Shown here: in pieces, positions 50,701-63,554 of the stretch | Position numbering within the stretch: position 1 is the first letter of the stretch | How the letters are laid out: every line of letters begins with the position of its first letter | NCBI GenBank assembly: GCA_013396655.1 | Contig: WBMV01002769.1 | Location: 762,656-826,655 of the forward strand | Source of the DNA: Campylorhamphus procurvoides | Lineage: Eukaryota > Chordata > Aves > Passeriformes > Dendrocolaptidae | Direction: 5' to 3' | Length of the DNA: 64,000 nucleotides | Program-made: the position numbers and the translations under genes | The notes under the pieces: generated by a model | The model's database searches: none | The model's input: the letters and a program-made list of their open reading frames with translations, nothing else | What the model was told of the DNA's origin: nothing

Positions 50701-52324
50701 ACCTTAGCCCTGTGATGCTTCAGGAAACAGAAGTGTGAACTTGCATAAGGCACAGAGACCAAGTTACAGAAACCACCAATATTGCAATGCTTGCCAGGTA
50801 TCAAAACCAGAAAATCCATAGAGTGAGAAGAGGTTTGTGGGGTTTTTTTAATGCTTGTAAACCTTATGACTAATGATGACAGCCATCACCTTCTGGTTTA
50901 CATTAAAAACCAGAACTCTATCAAACCACAACTTCTTCACATAAAACAGATTGGTCCAGTGTTGGTCCAGGACAATATGTATTTATGCCAGTGCAATTAC
51001 CATTCTACAAATGTTTCCAAAGCTAGCCAAGCTATTTTCTGACTTTTTGTTTATTCTTGAAAGCTCAAAAATCAAGCCAAGATTGAAGACTAACTTGTTC
51101 TTAAAAATGTATTAAAATTTTCAGTTTGTATAGTATACAAATAAATTTCAGTTTGAACAAATGCTTGATTTCACACTTGTCATAGAACCTTATCACAGCA
51201 CTCATTCGATCTAAACACTAGAAAAAAAAATAGTAGAACATGAAGGACATCATGTGTCTTGTAATACCCATACATATTTGTAATGAACACAAAAAATACA
51301 TTTTATCTCAAAGATCCTTAATTCAGATCTAAACATTAGGAATTTTTTTCAATAGCATTTTTAATCTTCATTCTAACATCAAAATACTCATTTAAATGTA
51401 AATATTGGTAAAGTAACAGTATTTTTAGGGTGTATTTATTGAAGGATAAACACTTGCTAAAGTGTTTTTGATCTTAGACAGTCTCACAAAACTTCTGAAA
51501 ATACATAATATTTTCTATGTATATATATATGTGGATGTGTGTGTGTATGTAAATGTAAACATAGGTATAAACATACATATGCAGATGTACAATGATAACA
51601 GATGATTTAAATTTTTAAAGGTATTTTTTAAATTGTGCTGTGTTTATGTCCAATTGCACTTTTCAGATTATTGAGATAATATTTACCTTTAAGTACCGTG
51701 GTTGAAATTTACTTATTCAAATGCAACATTTTCAATGTGGGAAGCTCCACAGCCTGGGCACAGACGAGCTAGAAAAGGCATGGGGAAGGATGCTTGCTTT
51801 TGACTCAGTTTTGTCTGTGTAACTCTCCCTCCTGTGCATATGCATTACCATGGAGATTTTGAAGGAGATGAACTGTCGTATTGCCTTCAGGATTTCTGCT
51901 TCATGCAGGGAACACATTCAGGAGAGAGGTGCAGTGAAAATATCAGTACAGCTTTATTCGTTATGATTGATGTCAACTGAAGCCAAGAGCACCTCAATGC
52001 TGGGTGAAAAGTTTCATGGGCTGTGTGGCAGTACCTTTCTTCACTCTGAACTTGAGATACTTGTAAATGTACAAAGCCTGTGCTTGTCACTGCAGATTCT
52101 TTGATTTATCAACTATCACAACTAACTATCTCTATGGTTAGAAAGAAAGGTGAACAAATCCTATATATGTTCATCATCTATTCAATATCCACTCACTTCT
52201 GACCTTGCTCAGATCAGAAATCCCTCAGTTTGGAACCTGGCTGAAATTAGGTTTATATTTTAAATTTTTATTTATTTTTCTCCCCAACTGGCTCTTAAAT
52301 GGTGTCTATATCCCACATGTCTCT
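44781..52324. other. Intergenic, no gene recognised
   Basis: No exon is identifiable. A 117-codon open frame at 48,954-48,601 (minus) has no recognisable content. 46,860-46,955 is an ATTA-rich, possibly conserved non-coding segment. A mixed TA/TG simple repeat lies at 51,517-51,560. A possible 50-bp CR1 scrap near 47,997 is too short to call. Confidence 0.5.
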
Positions 52325-52985
52325 GTGGTGGGTTGACCTTTGCTGACTGCCAGCTGTTCACCCAGCTGGTCTCTCTCTCCCCATTCTCAGCAGCACAAGG
52401 GGAGAAAATTAAATGGAAAAGCTCGTGGGTTGAGGTAAGGACAAGGACAAGGATATCACTAATGAAGGGCTGCAGTTCCTGCCAGAAAATCTGCTCCTGT
52501 GTGGGCTCCTCTCCACAGGCAGCATTTACTATGAGCAGGCTGTTCCTGCATGGGCTCTCTGAAGGCTGCAGGGGACACGTCCATTTGTTGTAGTGAAGGA
52601 TCCTCCAGAAACTGCAGTAAGGATATCTGCTCAGTTGTGATCCTCCATGGGCTACAAGGGGACAGCCTGCCTCACTGTCTTCACCATGGGCTGCAGGGGA
52701 ATTTCTGGAGAATCAGGGAATCTCTCTTTCGACACTGACCTTGGTGTCTTCAGGACTGTTTCTCTCACATGTTCTCACTCCTCTTTCACAGCTGCTGCAC
52801 AGCAGTTCTTACCCTACTTCAATATCTTTTGCAGAGGCAACAGCAGCTGATAGACACAGCTTTAGGCAGTGATGGGTCCATGTTGGAGTGGACCCCACTG
52901 CTCTGACATGGGAGCAGTTCCTAAGCTTTTCTCAGAGCAGCCAGCCTGCTGCCTCCTTTCACGCCAAAATCCTGCCACATACACA
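52325..52985 (+). mobile_element. Solo LTR of a bird ERVL-type endogenous retrovirus
   Basis: It begins TGTGGTGGGTTGACC, the characteristic start of a common bird ERVL LTR family. It continues with family features: GGGGAGAAAATTAAATGGAA, several TCCATGGGCTGCAGGGG-type short internal repeats, CACTGACCTTGGTGTCTTCA, TGTTTCTCTCACATGTTCTC and CAGCTGCTGCACAGCAGTTC. It ends in a CCTGCCACATACACACA-like terminus. About 660 bp remain, with no retroviral internal region on either side, so it is a recombined solo LTR. I could not define target-site duplications; divergence suggests it is not recent. Contains no retroviral gene. Confidence 0.85.
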
Positions 52986-54559
52986 CAGTTCCATACACTT
53001 TCTTGCAACTTTTCTACTCTCTTTGAATAATGGTTCACATTAGACCCAGACTTTCAGATACCTCAGACTCCAGTGTGTACACAAAAAAAATATGAAAAAA
53101 GAAGCTGAAGATTCATAAAAAGGTACTGAAGGATTCTCTTTATACTTTATAAGAAAAAGAGAAACATTTCATCAATCTTCTTGCAAAGTATTTGTCTCCA
53201 TATCTCTGACATTTGCTAAAGGCAATATTTATCATTTTCCTCCATAACACTGCATCGTTCTCTTTTAGTACCACTTGAATGACATGACACTTCTTAAAAC
53301 CCACTGTGAAGTTGGTAAATCAGTCTAGCGCTTAGAACACATAAAATTCATTATTCAAGCACCAGTGCTATTGACAGTATATCAAAAAGGTCAAAGGAGC
53401 ATATTAAAAACTTGCAGTATGAATTAAACATATCAGTTGATCTTTATGACACTGAATACATTTCACACAGGCAAAAGAGACTTGTACATTTGGTGTTAAC
53501 AGATTTGGGCACATCTTTTGCACTCTCTGCTTGAGGAAGTGCAAAATATGTTTGGAGAGAGGCAGATGACAAGCAATGAGATAATAAGAATGAGAATTTT
53601 TTCACATCATCATTTTAAAGGGAAATGTTGACTGAGAGCTATAACTGAAAGAAAGAGCCTAGTTTTTAATTCTGCTAAATGGAAAAAAACCTTTCTGATT
53701 GAAGAGATGGTCAAAATTTTGTGTACATGAACACCATATATACAAATCAATCATTTTTCCTTCTTTGATCTTTAAAGCATCCTATAAAGGGCTTACAGCA
53801 CTCAGATCTTTCTAGCCCTATGAATTCTGAATTAAATGCTATGTTTAAAAACATGCCTTCCAGATTACTCAGACACAGGAATACAAAATCCAGATGCAGA
53901 GAGTAATGCAGATTTCTAATCATTATGCTAAGCAGCCCTGTTTGATCTGCATTTAAAAAAATAAAATCAAGAAAAGGTGAACTGAAATATATATAAATAT
54001 TCCATGTATGTTTTTTTTTTCCCAGTCTCTGAAAGCAGAAAGCTCCAAGAAACTGGCTGTGACCCATCTTTTTGGCTGACTTCTTCCAGATAGGAAGTCA
54101 TCCATATGCATTGGAGGCACTAGTATTTATAGTCCACACTCCTTCAGACAGAACTGGCTTGACAGAGTTTTATCAAGAAAAAGCCAAACACAGTCACCAT
54201 TACACCAATTTTCAACATGCCCACACATTTAGTCTGAATTTCCAAAGCAGTAAAACCACTGAATGACAAAACTGTTGGGTGCCACTCTTTCCCACCCAAT
54301 CAAGAATGCTTTATAGATGTTTGGGTGTTTGTTTAAGTTTTTTGGGTTTTTTTTTATTTCTCATGTTTCCCTGTTGTCATCTTTGGTGTTCATTAAGATT
54401 GCAACAGCTTTTTGCTGAGCTTGCTCCAGTTCACCAATGTCCTTTTATTTTTTTTTGGTTGTGGCCTGAGACTGAATGAAGAATTTTGATGTGACTTAAA
54501 GATTGCTGAGTGAAAGGGGCTCATCATTTACCTCATCCTGCAGGTGTGCTGCTGTTGAT
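52986..54559. other. Intergenic, nothing recognised
   Basis: No gene or repeat identified between the LTR and the next CR1. Confidence 0.5.
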
Positions 54560-55035
54560 GCCATCCAGGATACCATGGCTCTTCTTTTCAACAGGGCACA
54601 CTGGCCTCCTGTGTCACTCACTGTCTGCCATGGTCCCAGCATCTCTTCAAGCAGAGCTGCTGCCCAACCAGTCCATCCCCATTGTGCCTTGCTGACAGTC
54701 ATTATTCTTTCACAGGGGCTGGATTTTGACAGTCACTAAGTTGTCCTGACTGAATTTCATAAGTTTCTGTTGGCCTGCTCCTCCAGCCTGTCCAGGAAGC
54801 AGCCTTGCCTTTGAACATATTGGCTGATCCCATCGATTTGGTGTCCTCTGCTCATCTGATGAGTGTGCAGTGTTGCATCCTCGAAGTGATTAATAAAAAT
54901 TTAAAGATCCCAGGACAGACCCCTGTGGTGCTCTGCCTCTCACCAGCCTCCAGGTAGAGTATAACCTGTTAACCACCACCCTCCGAGCCCAACCACCACA
55001 CCAGTCTCTAGCGTTTAGCAGTGCCAGGGAAACCA
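54560..55035 (-). mobile_element. Diverged CR1 LINE ORF2 fragment
   Basis: The plus strand shows reverse-complement CR1: ATGCCATCCAGGATACCATG, CAACAGGGCACACTGGCCTC, TGAATTTCATAAGTTTCTGT, CTCCAGCCTGTCCAGGAAGC and ATTAATAAAAATTTAAAGAT, then the ACCCCTGTGGTGCTCTGC segment. It lacks the CR1 3' terminus and many positions have changed, so it is older or more decayed than the copies at 34,361 and 40,231. No open frame survives. Confidence 0.8.
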
Positions 55036-57672
55036 TCTGACAAACAACTAATTAGTACACCTCTGTTGACTATGCTGGGTCTTTTCTAGTGGAAAGATTT
55101 TTTCTAACTGAGTTTTCTTTCCTGATTAATTGCACATTGCAGATGTCACAGAAAGAGGAAAAACAAACTAAACAGACTTGTTTTTTTTCACATGAGACCA
55201 TTTACATTGTGCCAGGCTATATCAGTGTTCATGGCTGTAAAACAATAAAAAACACATTCAGACAAAAAAGGGAGAAGAGTGACCAATAATCTACGGGAGA
55301 CCAGTATTGTGAATCAACAACCATAAAAGACTGTTAGAAACAGAATAGAAAGAAATATCAGTCTGAACCCTGTGGAGTAGTTGGGGTATTTCTACTGCTG
55401 GTCTTTTAGTTTTTAAATTGCCAGTTTATTACAGCAAATTAAATGAAAAAGAAAATAGCTATGGTTGCATGTGCAGCTGTCCATGAAGTATGAGAGTGGA
55501 ATCAACAGTGCTACGAGAAAAACAGCTACATTTGGCCAAAAGGAATTTGTCACTGGAAACATCAGATCACTGGTTAAAGAGGCCAATGACTGTTTCAGTG
55601 AATTGCTGTGAAACACAGATACCTCCTGATTTCATAGCAGAGCAGTAGCTACTTTCTGCTCCTAGTAAGTTTTGAAAGGATTATATAGCAATAATGAGTG
55701 CTAATGCATACACACAGTCTATGTATTCTATAAATTTGTGCAAACTTTATTACAAACATAATTTGAATAATGGAAGTTTCCATATGTGAGTGGTAATTAG
55801 GTATCACCAGGTATTCCAGTCCTCCAGGGTAACATCTACCACAGCTAGAGAGGATACTGCTGCTCATGTTCAGGCCTTTCCTTCAAAAAAGCATTTAGTT
55901 CCATGACTTTACTAGTCCCAAAGTTTCAGAAGAGAGTGCAACACACCCACATCCCTGCCAACGTACCAAAGTCCCTGTCAACCTAGGGAAAAGAATCCTG
56001 CCCAAATCAATGCCTGAATATTGGACTAAAGCAGAGAAATGAGCATCCATGCCCACACATAGCTTCAGTTCCTGTTAAAATAAGTATGCCAAATTTGGGG
56101 CTTTATAAATAACGCTGGTTGTATATGTCAAAATTTAATGTCAAGCAGAGTTGTCATTCCCAGTCCTGAGACTTTTCTTCTCTCAGCTGTAAGAGCAAAC
56201 TGGTATCACATTGCTATAAACTTGATCACTTCCTTGGAAAAGGGTGGCAGCTCCCATCACTCGGCATCACTCTTACTATGTGACTTCAACATCCAAACCT
56301 CTCAAATTACTTGCTCCGTCACTATTACAGTGAAACCCTGCAGTTCCTGATTTGTACTGGTTTATTTCAGTACCCCTCAAGACTTTTCTTTTTAGTGTAG
56401 AACCTGGAATAATCTGAACTGCCCCTTTATTTGCAAAATTAATTAAGGAGTAATCCATCCACCCAACAAAGTTCTTCAGGCAGGATAGTTCTTTGCAATA
56501 TTTCCTTGCTCTGATTTTAGAAGCCTGAACAATGCAATTTTTGCCATATGCAGCTCTTTTGAGATTAAGCATGCATTTTTCCTATCACTCAGCCTATCAC
56601 TCTTATTTACACCCACATATAGTAGTGAAACCAACGGGTTTGGGTCTTGCAGCTGCTATATGGCTTTCCAGGGTGCTTGGAGAAGTTTTCTCCCCCAAAA
56701 TCTACTCTCCAGCTCAAGACACCTAAAGGGTCAAGATAATGAGAACAGCATCTCTGGCCCTGTTCCTATTTGCTAGAAATGTTGTTTCCCTATAACCACA
56801 ATATCAATTAACTGCTCTTTGCCCAGGCACTCCAACTTTTTAAGACCCAGGAGAAAATCTCTATAAAGTTTATAGGGCAGTCTCTCTCAAACAGGCATTT
56901 CGTATCTCCAGTTGTACATCTCTGTTACCATCACAAGCATCTGAGTCTCAAGGAAAGCTAAAAACATGTTGTAGCCTAAAGTAAAATAATCATCAAATTC
57001 TATTACAGATGATGTAGTGCCTAAGCAGTCAAACCACAGATGGCATTTGCATTTTTACTTTCAGAAAAACCCAACCAATTTTAATTGAAATAAAGCTACC
57101 ATAAAGTTTAAGAACAAGTCTAGCTGAACGTGTAATGATGAAGAGGGTTTGTACTTGCAAATTAGTCTTTCCTTCCTGTATCATAGAAATGTTCTTTTGA
57201 ACTGTCAAGTATGCTGCATTTTCTGTTAAGTGGTAAAAATATCTATATCGCTTGATAGTACTTGTAGACAAGCAGAAACCTGTTTGTTTTTCCTCTGTAT
57301 TTGTGTGATTTGTCACAAACAAATATCACAGGATTATAAAGGGTTAAGAATATTACCATCTACAGCAAAATTGCTGCCTACTGTCACCCTGAGGTTTTTT
57401 TGACATTATATTTTTCAAGGATTTTGTGCTTTGTATGAAACTTTGCAACCTTCTTTCCACCTCCATTTGCATTTTTTCACTTTGAATGTGGTTTTAGAGT
57501 GTTTTGTCTCCAGCTCTAATTGTCTAGGTAGCATTGAGTTCTATTTGTTTGAATGCTTTTTGCATATTGTCACTCCAGTAGACATGTTATCAACATACTC
57601 TTATCTTGCTAGGAGAATATTTCCAAAAGATCTCTATGTTCCAGCTTGGAATTGTTTATATGTATACATATT

Positions 57673-57691
57673 TATATATATATATATATAT
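57673..57691. repeat. (TA)n microsatellite
   Basis: Uninterrupted TA dinucleotides within a longer AT-rich tract. Confidence 0.9.
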
Positions 57692-58564
57692 GCATATAAA
57701 AATAAATTTTAGAAAAGGAAGTTTGGCTGGCTTTTTTCCTGTATCTCCAAGGTCTAAGGCTATCATTCTGTCATCTTCTATAAGTTTTGAATGTTGAGTT
57801 CTCCTCTAACACAGTTGAGATAGGAAAAGGATGTTAAATTAACCAAATGTGTTTGGAGCCTATTGAGCAGTCTTATAAACTACACAGATAACTTTACCTG
57901 TATCACTTCAGCTCACAGTTACATAAGCAGGTACTTAGACCTTGTGTGAATGTCTTTTGTATTAACTTCTCCTGCGTCCTTCTGCCTTCTCCTCAGAAAC
58001 TAAGTAAAGTCTGTGCTGTGTTTCCTGTTTTGCAACTGGATTGATACTTTTTAGTTGACCACAGAAGGCATACTTTCCCTGTATCCTGCACGGGGGTTTG
58101 TAGCAGGATCCAACACTGTGCACAGAGGTTCAAGGCAGGTAAAGGCACACCACAAGGGTCCACATTGCCAAGCCAGGCTCCTGATCCCACGGCGAGCCCA
58201 GCTGCTCTCAGCTGAGAAGAGTTTCACGCAGCATCAGCCCAGAGAACCTTCAGGAGATCGAGCTCTCAGCTAACACCCCCCAAGACAGCCTGCTCATTGG
58301 GGTAACTTTTTGGGCTGTGAGTATTCAAATGGGTTTCAGGAAGATGAAAGATTAAGCTCATTCACTGCTGGATAAGCATCTCCATTATTGTTAGTTATTA
58401 GTTAGGTCAATGTAAATTAATTCTCATTCTGATAAGCATAGCGTGTCCCTTAGAGCTCATTATGAATATTCAGTGAGGTGTCTTCGATTTGTGACAAGTT
58501 GATTGTTTATTTCTCACCCAGACATACAGGTTTAAGAAGATACATAATCAAGATATACTTACAG

Positions 58565-58610
58565 ATATATATATCTATATATCTATATATAGATATATAG
58601 ATATATATAT
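58565..58610. repeat. 46-bp perfect AT-rich palindrome
   Basis: The sequence is its own reverse complement over 46 bases, centred between 58587 and 58588, and is built from ATATAGAT/ATCTATAT units. It could extrude as a cruciform or simply be a variable microsatellite. Confidence 0.95.
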
Positions 58611-61600
58611 ACATAGTTGAATCCAGACCAGGTTTCTTAGGTCCCAGAGGCAAATTTAAGTGACAGGAAAGTCCTTTGAGTGCTAAGAAGAACACGTAGA
58701 AGTGGTTCTTGCCAACAAGATGTTTCAAAATCTTTCACCCACTTTCTGCATAAAGCCTCTTTTTCTGGGAAAGCTCAGAGGTGACTCCAACAGGCAATGA
58801 TCCTCCCAGCCAGAAGTGCAGGAGAAAGGCTCAATAAAAAAGGATTTTGTCTGAAGAGCTAAAATCTGTGTATTGACTTAAATAGACCTTGAGAGATCCT
58901 GATATTCCAAAACGGGAATAGAACTGCAGAGATAAATACCAAGTTTAAGCTTCCCATTTAATCTGAAGCACTTTTTTTTTTTAACCAGCATTTAAGTGAA
59001 TAAAGCAGAAGTGATAATGGTAGATGAGCTACCTTTCAAATGCTAAATATATTGGTCTGTAAATTCCCAAGAGGTAGATGCCTACAAAAAATGTTTTTTA
59101 TCTGTTTCTCAGGGTTTCCTTCTAAAATTCCACACCTACCCACACAGATCAGAATTAATTCACTAATGAATCTGTTGCTTTCACCTGTATTATTAGTGAA
59201 TATCACAACCAGTTTGAGACCTCGGTCTACCACTTCTGTGGAGATATTTTTGTTTGCTTCTAGTCAGAGGAGTGTAGAAAAGGAGGAAAGAGGGTAATTA
59301 AGTTCATTTTCCTCACTCATAAGAGCACGCGCAACAATCAACTAAATTTATGTTAATATCACCGAGAATTTTAACTTTCTAAGGCAATTCTAAAGCCAGC
59401 GTAAATTGTTCATTTGAAGGCAAGTGAAGCTTTAGCATAGGTAGCTCTTTAGAAGTGACAGTGATTTATTTCATCTGAGAATATAAGGCTGGAATCTCGA
59501 AAAATCAATGCTATTATAAAAATGTTAGCTTGTATAGAACCTGGTCAATAAACAAAATGTATTTACTTTGGGACAAACGTATTTCCAAGTGCTTTTTTAC
59601 AGAAATATCTAGTCTGCACTGAACAAAGCATCAATTTCTGAGTATGCAGTGATCCACAGAGCTTACTGCAGTCTTCTTATCCCCATAAGATGGACTTCCT
59701 ACTCAGCTTCCACCTAGCATGCAATTCAGTGTCCTGCTGTCCTACACCCAGCCCCAAGTCATTCTGCACTGCAGTGGTTTGCTCTAAGGCACACTGGGGA
59801 AATGCTTTGTTGAAAAGCACAGAATGCCACCCAAATTTCCTTTCATAAATGCATTATTCTTCTCAGGGTCTGAGTCTGCTGCTTCTCTTCCTTGGACATG
59901 TTGTGAAGGGTGTCTGAAGGAACATTCCCATCTTTGACCCATTGTGACTTGGGCTTTTCTGGATGATCGCTGGTCTGGCATTTTTCATGATTTTTTGTCT
60001 GGTCATCACTGTTCTCCAGCAGACCTCATGTCCACATTTCTTCCACATTTCAGCACAAATCCTTCCCATCTTGAACTAGACTATCCAGAGGCCATATAAA
60101 ATGGCAAGTGGCACTGAGAGAGATGTTGCTAACCATGGATTAATTCCCAGTCTGGCCAGCTGTACATGCACTTTTCTGATTTCAGCTTAATAACCAGTAA
60201 GACATTCCATTATCCGACGCAACAGAAAAAAAAGAGTGTGAAAGGAGTCAGTGCCCAGTGTCTAGCCATTCTATTCTCCTGTCTCAGTAAGAACAGCAAA
60301 CTGCTGAGAAAGAAATTAAAAGCAATAAAAGAAGGAATTGTATACCAAGACTTCATGAGCAGGACAGCCATTTTCCCAAAAGAGACTTTTTATTTCTGAT
60401 GGGATGAAATATATTGAATCAATACTTTAGCCCAGCTGAGGTTCATGGTTTTCAGAGGAACCTTTCTGGAGAAAGGCACACATTTCCCATGAACAAAACT
60501 GATATTTTAGGGGACAGTTATAGCTCTGTTTAATGTTGTTTAATGATGTTGCCATGTTTTGGAAGAGAAGAGAGAGAGGTTTTCTGTCCTGAGATACTAC
60601 AGCACAGACCAGGTTGAACTAGAAAATGTTGCTGTTTTCCTATAAATATTGTTATAGTGCAGTAATCCCAGGAGGTTAGTAAGCAATCAAAAAAAGTATG
60701 TTTTGCTATTAGCTCATGTCAGGCTTTTATTGAGCCTCATGTTTTTTTTTCCAGAAAAAAATATTATTAGCTTTCCTGCTTTACCACCCAAAATTTATTC
60801 AAACTGTACAAATTGAGGAGGTTATCCCTCAAATACACTTTTATGCATTTCTATAGCAATACATGGGTATACACAAACACGCAGAATGGGAGATAACTTT
60901 CATATATATGTAATATGTTTACATAATGTATTAATAATTAATAAACAGTTTGTTGTATATATGTACATCTACAAAAATTATTTGCAGAAAAATGCGTGGA
61001 ATCAGCATTCAGAGTTGTTGCACATTTCAAAGACTTCCAGTGTAATCATTATTCTGTGAGTGAATTTCCTGTTTTCCCAGTTCAACTCACTCCATTTTCC
61101 CTCACTTCCTGTACTGGGAATAAGGAAAGCTATAGTCACCTCCCACCTAAAGCTTTTCTAGATGTCTCCAGTACAGTAACACTGTACAAGTGCTAACTCT
61201 TTGGTATTATGAGTATACAAGCCCCCTTCAGGTTTTGTAATCTGGAACTGCTGAAGATTGCCTGCCCAGGAAAAGACTGAGTTTTTTAGAAACCACCATT
61301 TTATGGACTACTTACTACAAACAATTAATTTAGTGAGCTTAGTTCATCAAAACTTTTTCTTTTAAGCTGTTATTTATTTTCTGTTCTTCTCTTCCTTATC
61401 CACCTGCTCTTCTGCTGATCATTCTACTTCATCTTTGTAAACAAAGTTTTATGCAGGAATTTTTAAATTTGAGCCTCTCTATAAATATACCCTCAGAAAT
61501 TGATTCTCAGCATGTCACTCACCTACGGTTTCAATTTTATAAAATGCATATATTTTAAAAATTAGCAGTGGGTTTTTTCAATTTATTTATCTAATTTTAT

Positions 61601-63455
61601 TAGCTGTGGGAAGCAGCAGAGTAACCACCTCTAGCAAATAAAAAGGAGCAGATGTAGCACTGAGGAAGGGAGATTATTTTCCTTTTTATATTCAGCATCT
61701 GCTTTAATCTCCTTTGACCTGTTGAATGATTAAGCTCCAGTGAGATCTTCCAGAAGCTTCCTCTCACTGAGAAGGATTCTGCAACTATTAGGAAGGATTT
61801 GATGATCTACCTATTCAATATTAATCCTGCAGATAATTCTGTCTCTTCTTTGTTTGAAAAATAGCATGTTCCCTTTCTGCCAGCTGGTCACTGCGGTGGT
61901 GGAACAAGCAGCCCACTGCACTGAGCATTAGGACATTTTCCCTTTGTACAACCTTTGCTTGTAAACTTAGGTCAATAATGAAAGCAGTCACAAATATACA
62001 AGAGGAAGTATAAAGACTAAAGTATGTGTCTGTTACCATTGCATAGTGAGAGTTTTTCAGCTTGAAAAGGTTACTATCTGAATAATGATGGAAGACAAAT
62101 GACCCTCAGTGACCCTTTTTGGTCACATGCATTAGTTTTGTCTAGACTTGCACTTCAAATGTAGATGCTGGGACAGTGGTGGATGCAGAGTTTCAATGAC
62201 TGAAATAGAGATGCCTGGGCAGGCAGCTGACTAAAGACAGACAGGTCAGCAGATGAGCCAAGACTGCCACCATGGCCAGACAGCCACCCACCCCAACCCC
62301 ACCTCAGGCTGCTGCTCCTTCCGAGACACCCGTCCAGCTCACCTGCTCCCTGGGCACCAGAGGTTAACTGTGAGCCAGCTAAACAGCGCCCTCGGGTCAT
62401 CTTTGCACTACTGTCTGATTTTAGATATCTTTTGCTGATCCTTTCTCATTTACTGATAAACATCAGAAAAATGTGTGTTTTCAAACACGTTTGTGTAATT
62501 CCAGACCTGCAAGCCTGATGACGTGCCAGGTAGAGGAGACAATAGGGTGTGTTACAGCACTATCCAGACACAAGCTGGCAGCTCGTATTCACAGCTATTC
62601 AGCACTGCCCTGAATAGCTTTGCGCATCAGAACACAACTCAAGACAATCACACTACTCAATGCAGTAACTGTTTGTATAAATACTCGTTGTAATTAGCAT
62701 CCTAGTGGCTTTGCACAATTCACTTCCTGTACACTTTGTTTGAGACAGGAGTCCTTGCACAATTACTATGTAATAAGAATAATAAAGTAATTTCATCTGA
62801 TCTTTGCAAGGACTCAATGTTCATCTATGGCTTGAACATATTGCACATCCCAAAAGTAGAGGCTTTCCCAGCAGACTGTTCTATATTTAAAAAGTGTATC
62901 AGTAACATATGCTAGCACAAAGTTTTGATACAGAGAAGCCATAATTAGCAGCAAGATGTTAGTGTTGTTGGTATCTGAAATTAAATTAAAACTTGCTTTC
63001 AAACTCAGTCACACATGTATGCACATACTTGATTTCTTTTCATATTTGTATTTTTTCAGGACAACTATAACCTTTCCCCTAAAACATCACAATACTATTT
63101 CCTTAAGGTTTACTGATTTGATAATTACGTCCCCTTAAAATAATAGACAGAGGTGTGTTGAGTATCTTACAACACCAAAATAGAATCTGAATTTTAAAAA
63201 TTCAATAATTATGTCCCCCTAAATCTACAGGTATAGGAATCTTTCCTTTAGCTACCAAAAGAGGCTGAGTGTAATTTCCATTAGAACCCTGAGTTTCAAT
63301 GATGAAAAAGTGTGTTAAAACAGATTATCTTGATTGTTCACCCGAACCCCAAGAGCATCACCATTGTAAGGGATTTTGCCCTCCTTTGAAAATGGAGAAA
63401 ACTGCCTTGTGCATTGTCAGAGATCATCATAGAAACTAGATCAGAGCAACTAGCT

Positions 63456-63554
63456 TACTATAAATTAGTTATATTAGTTAACTATATTAGTATATATAAA
63501 CATATATTAGTATATATTCATTATAATAGTTATATATTAGCTATATTAGTTAGT
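63456..63554. repeat. Degenerate TATATTAG tandem repeat
   Basis: At least five copies of TATATTAGT or close variants occur in about 100 bp, with irregular spacing and TATATA spacers. Confidence 0.8.

Noticed and set aside
58060..58300. GC-richer block as an LTR or promoter
   Set aside because: Some CpGs and short pyrimidine runs are present, but no LTR termini, TATA context or family words could be identified.
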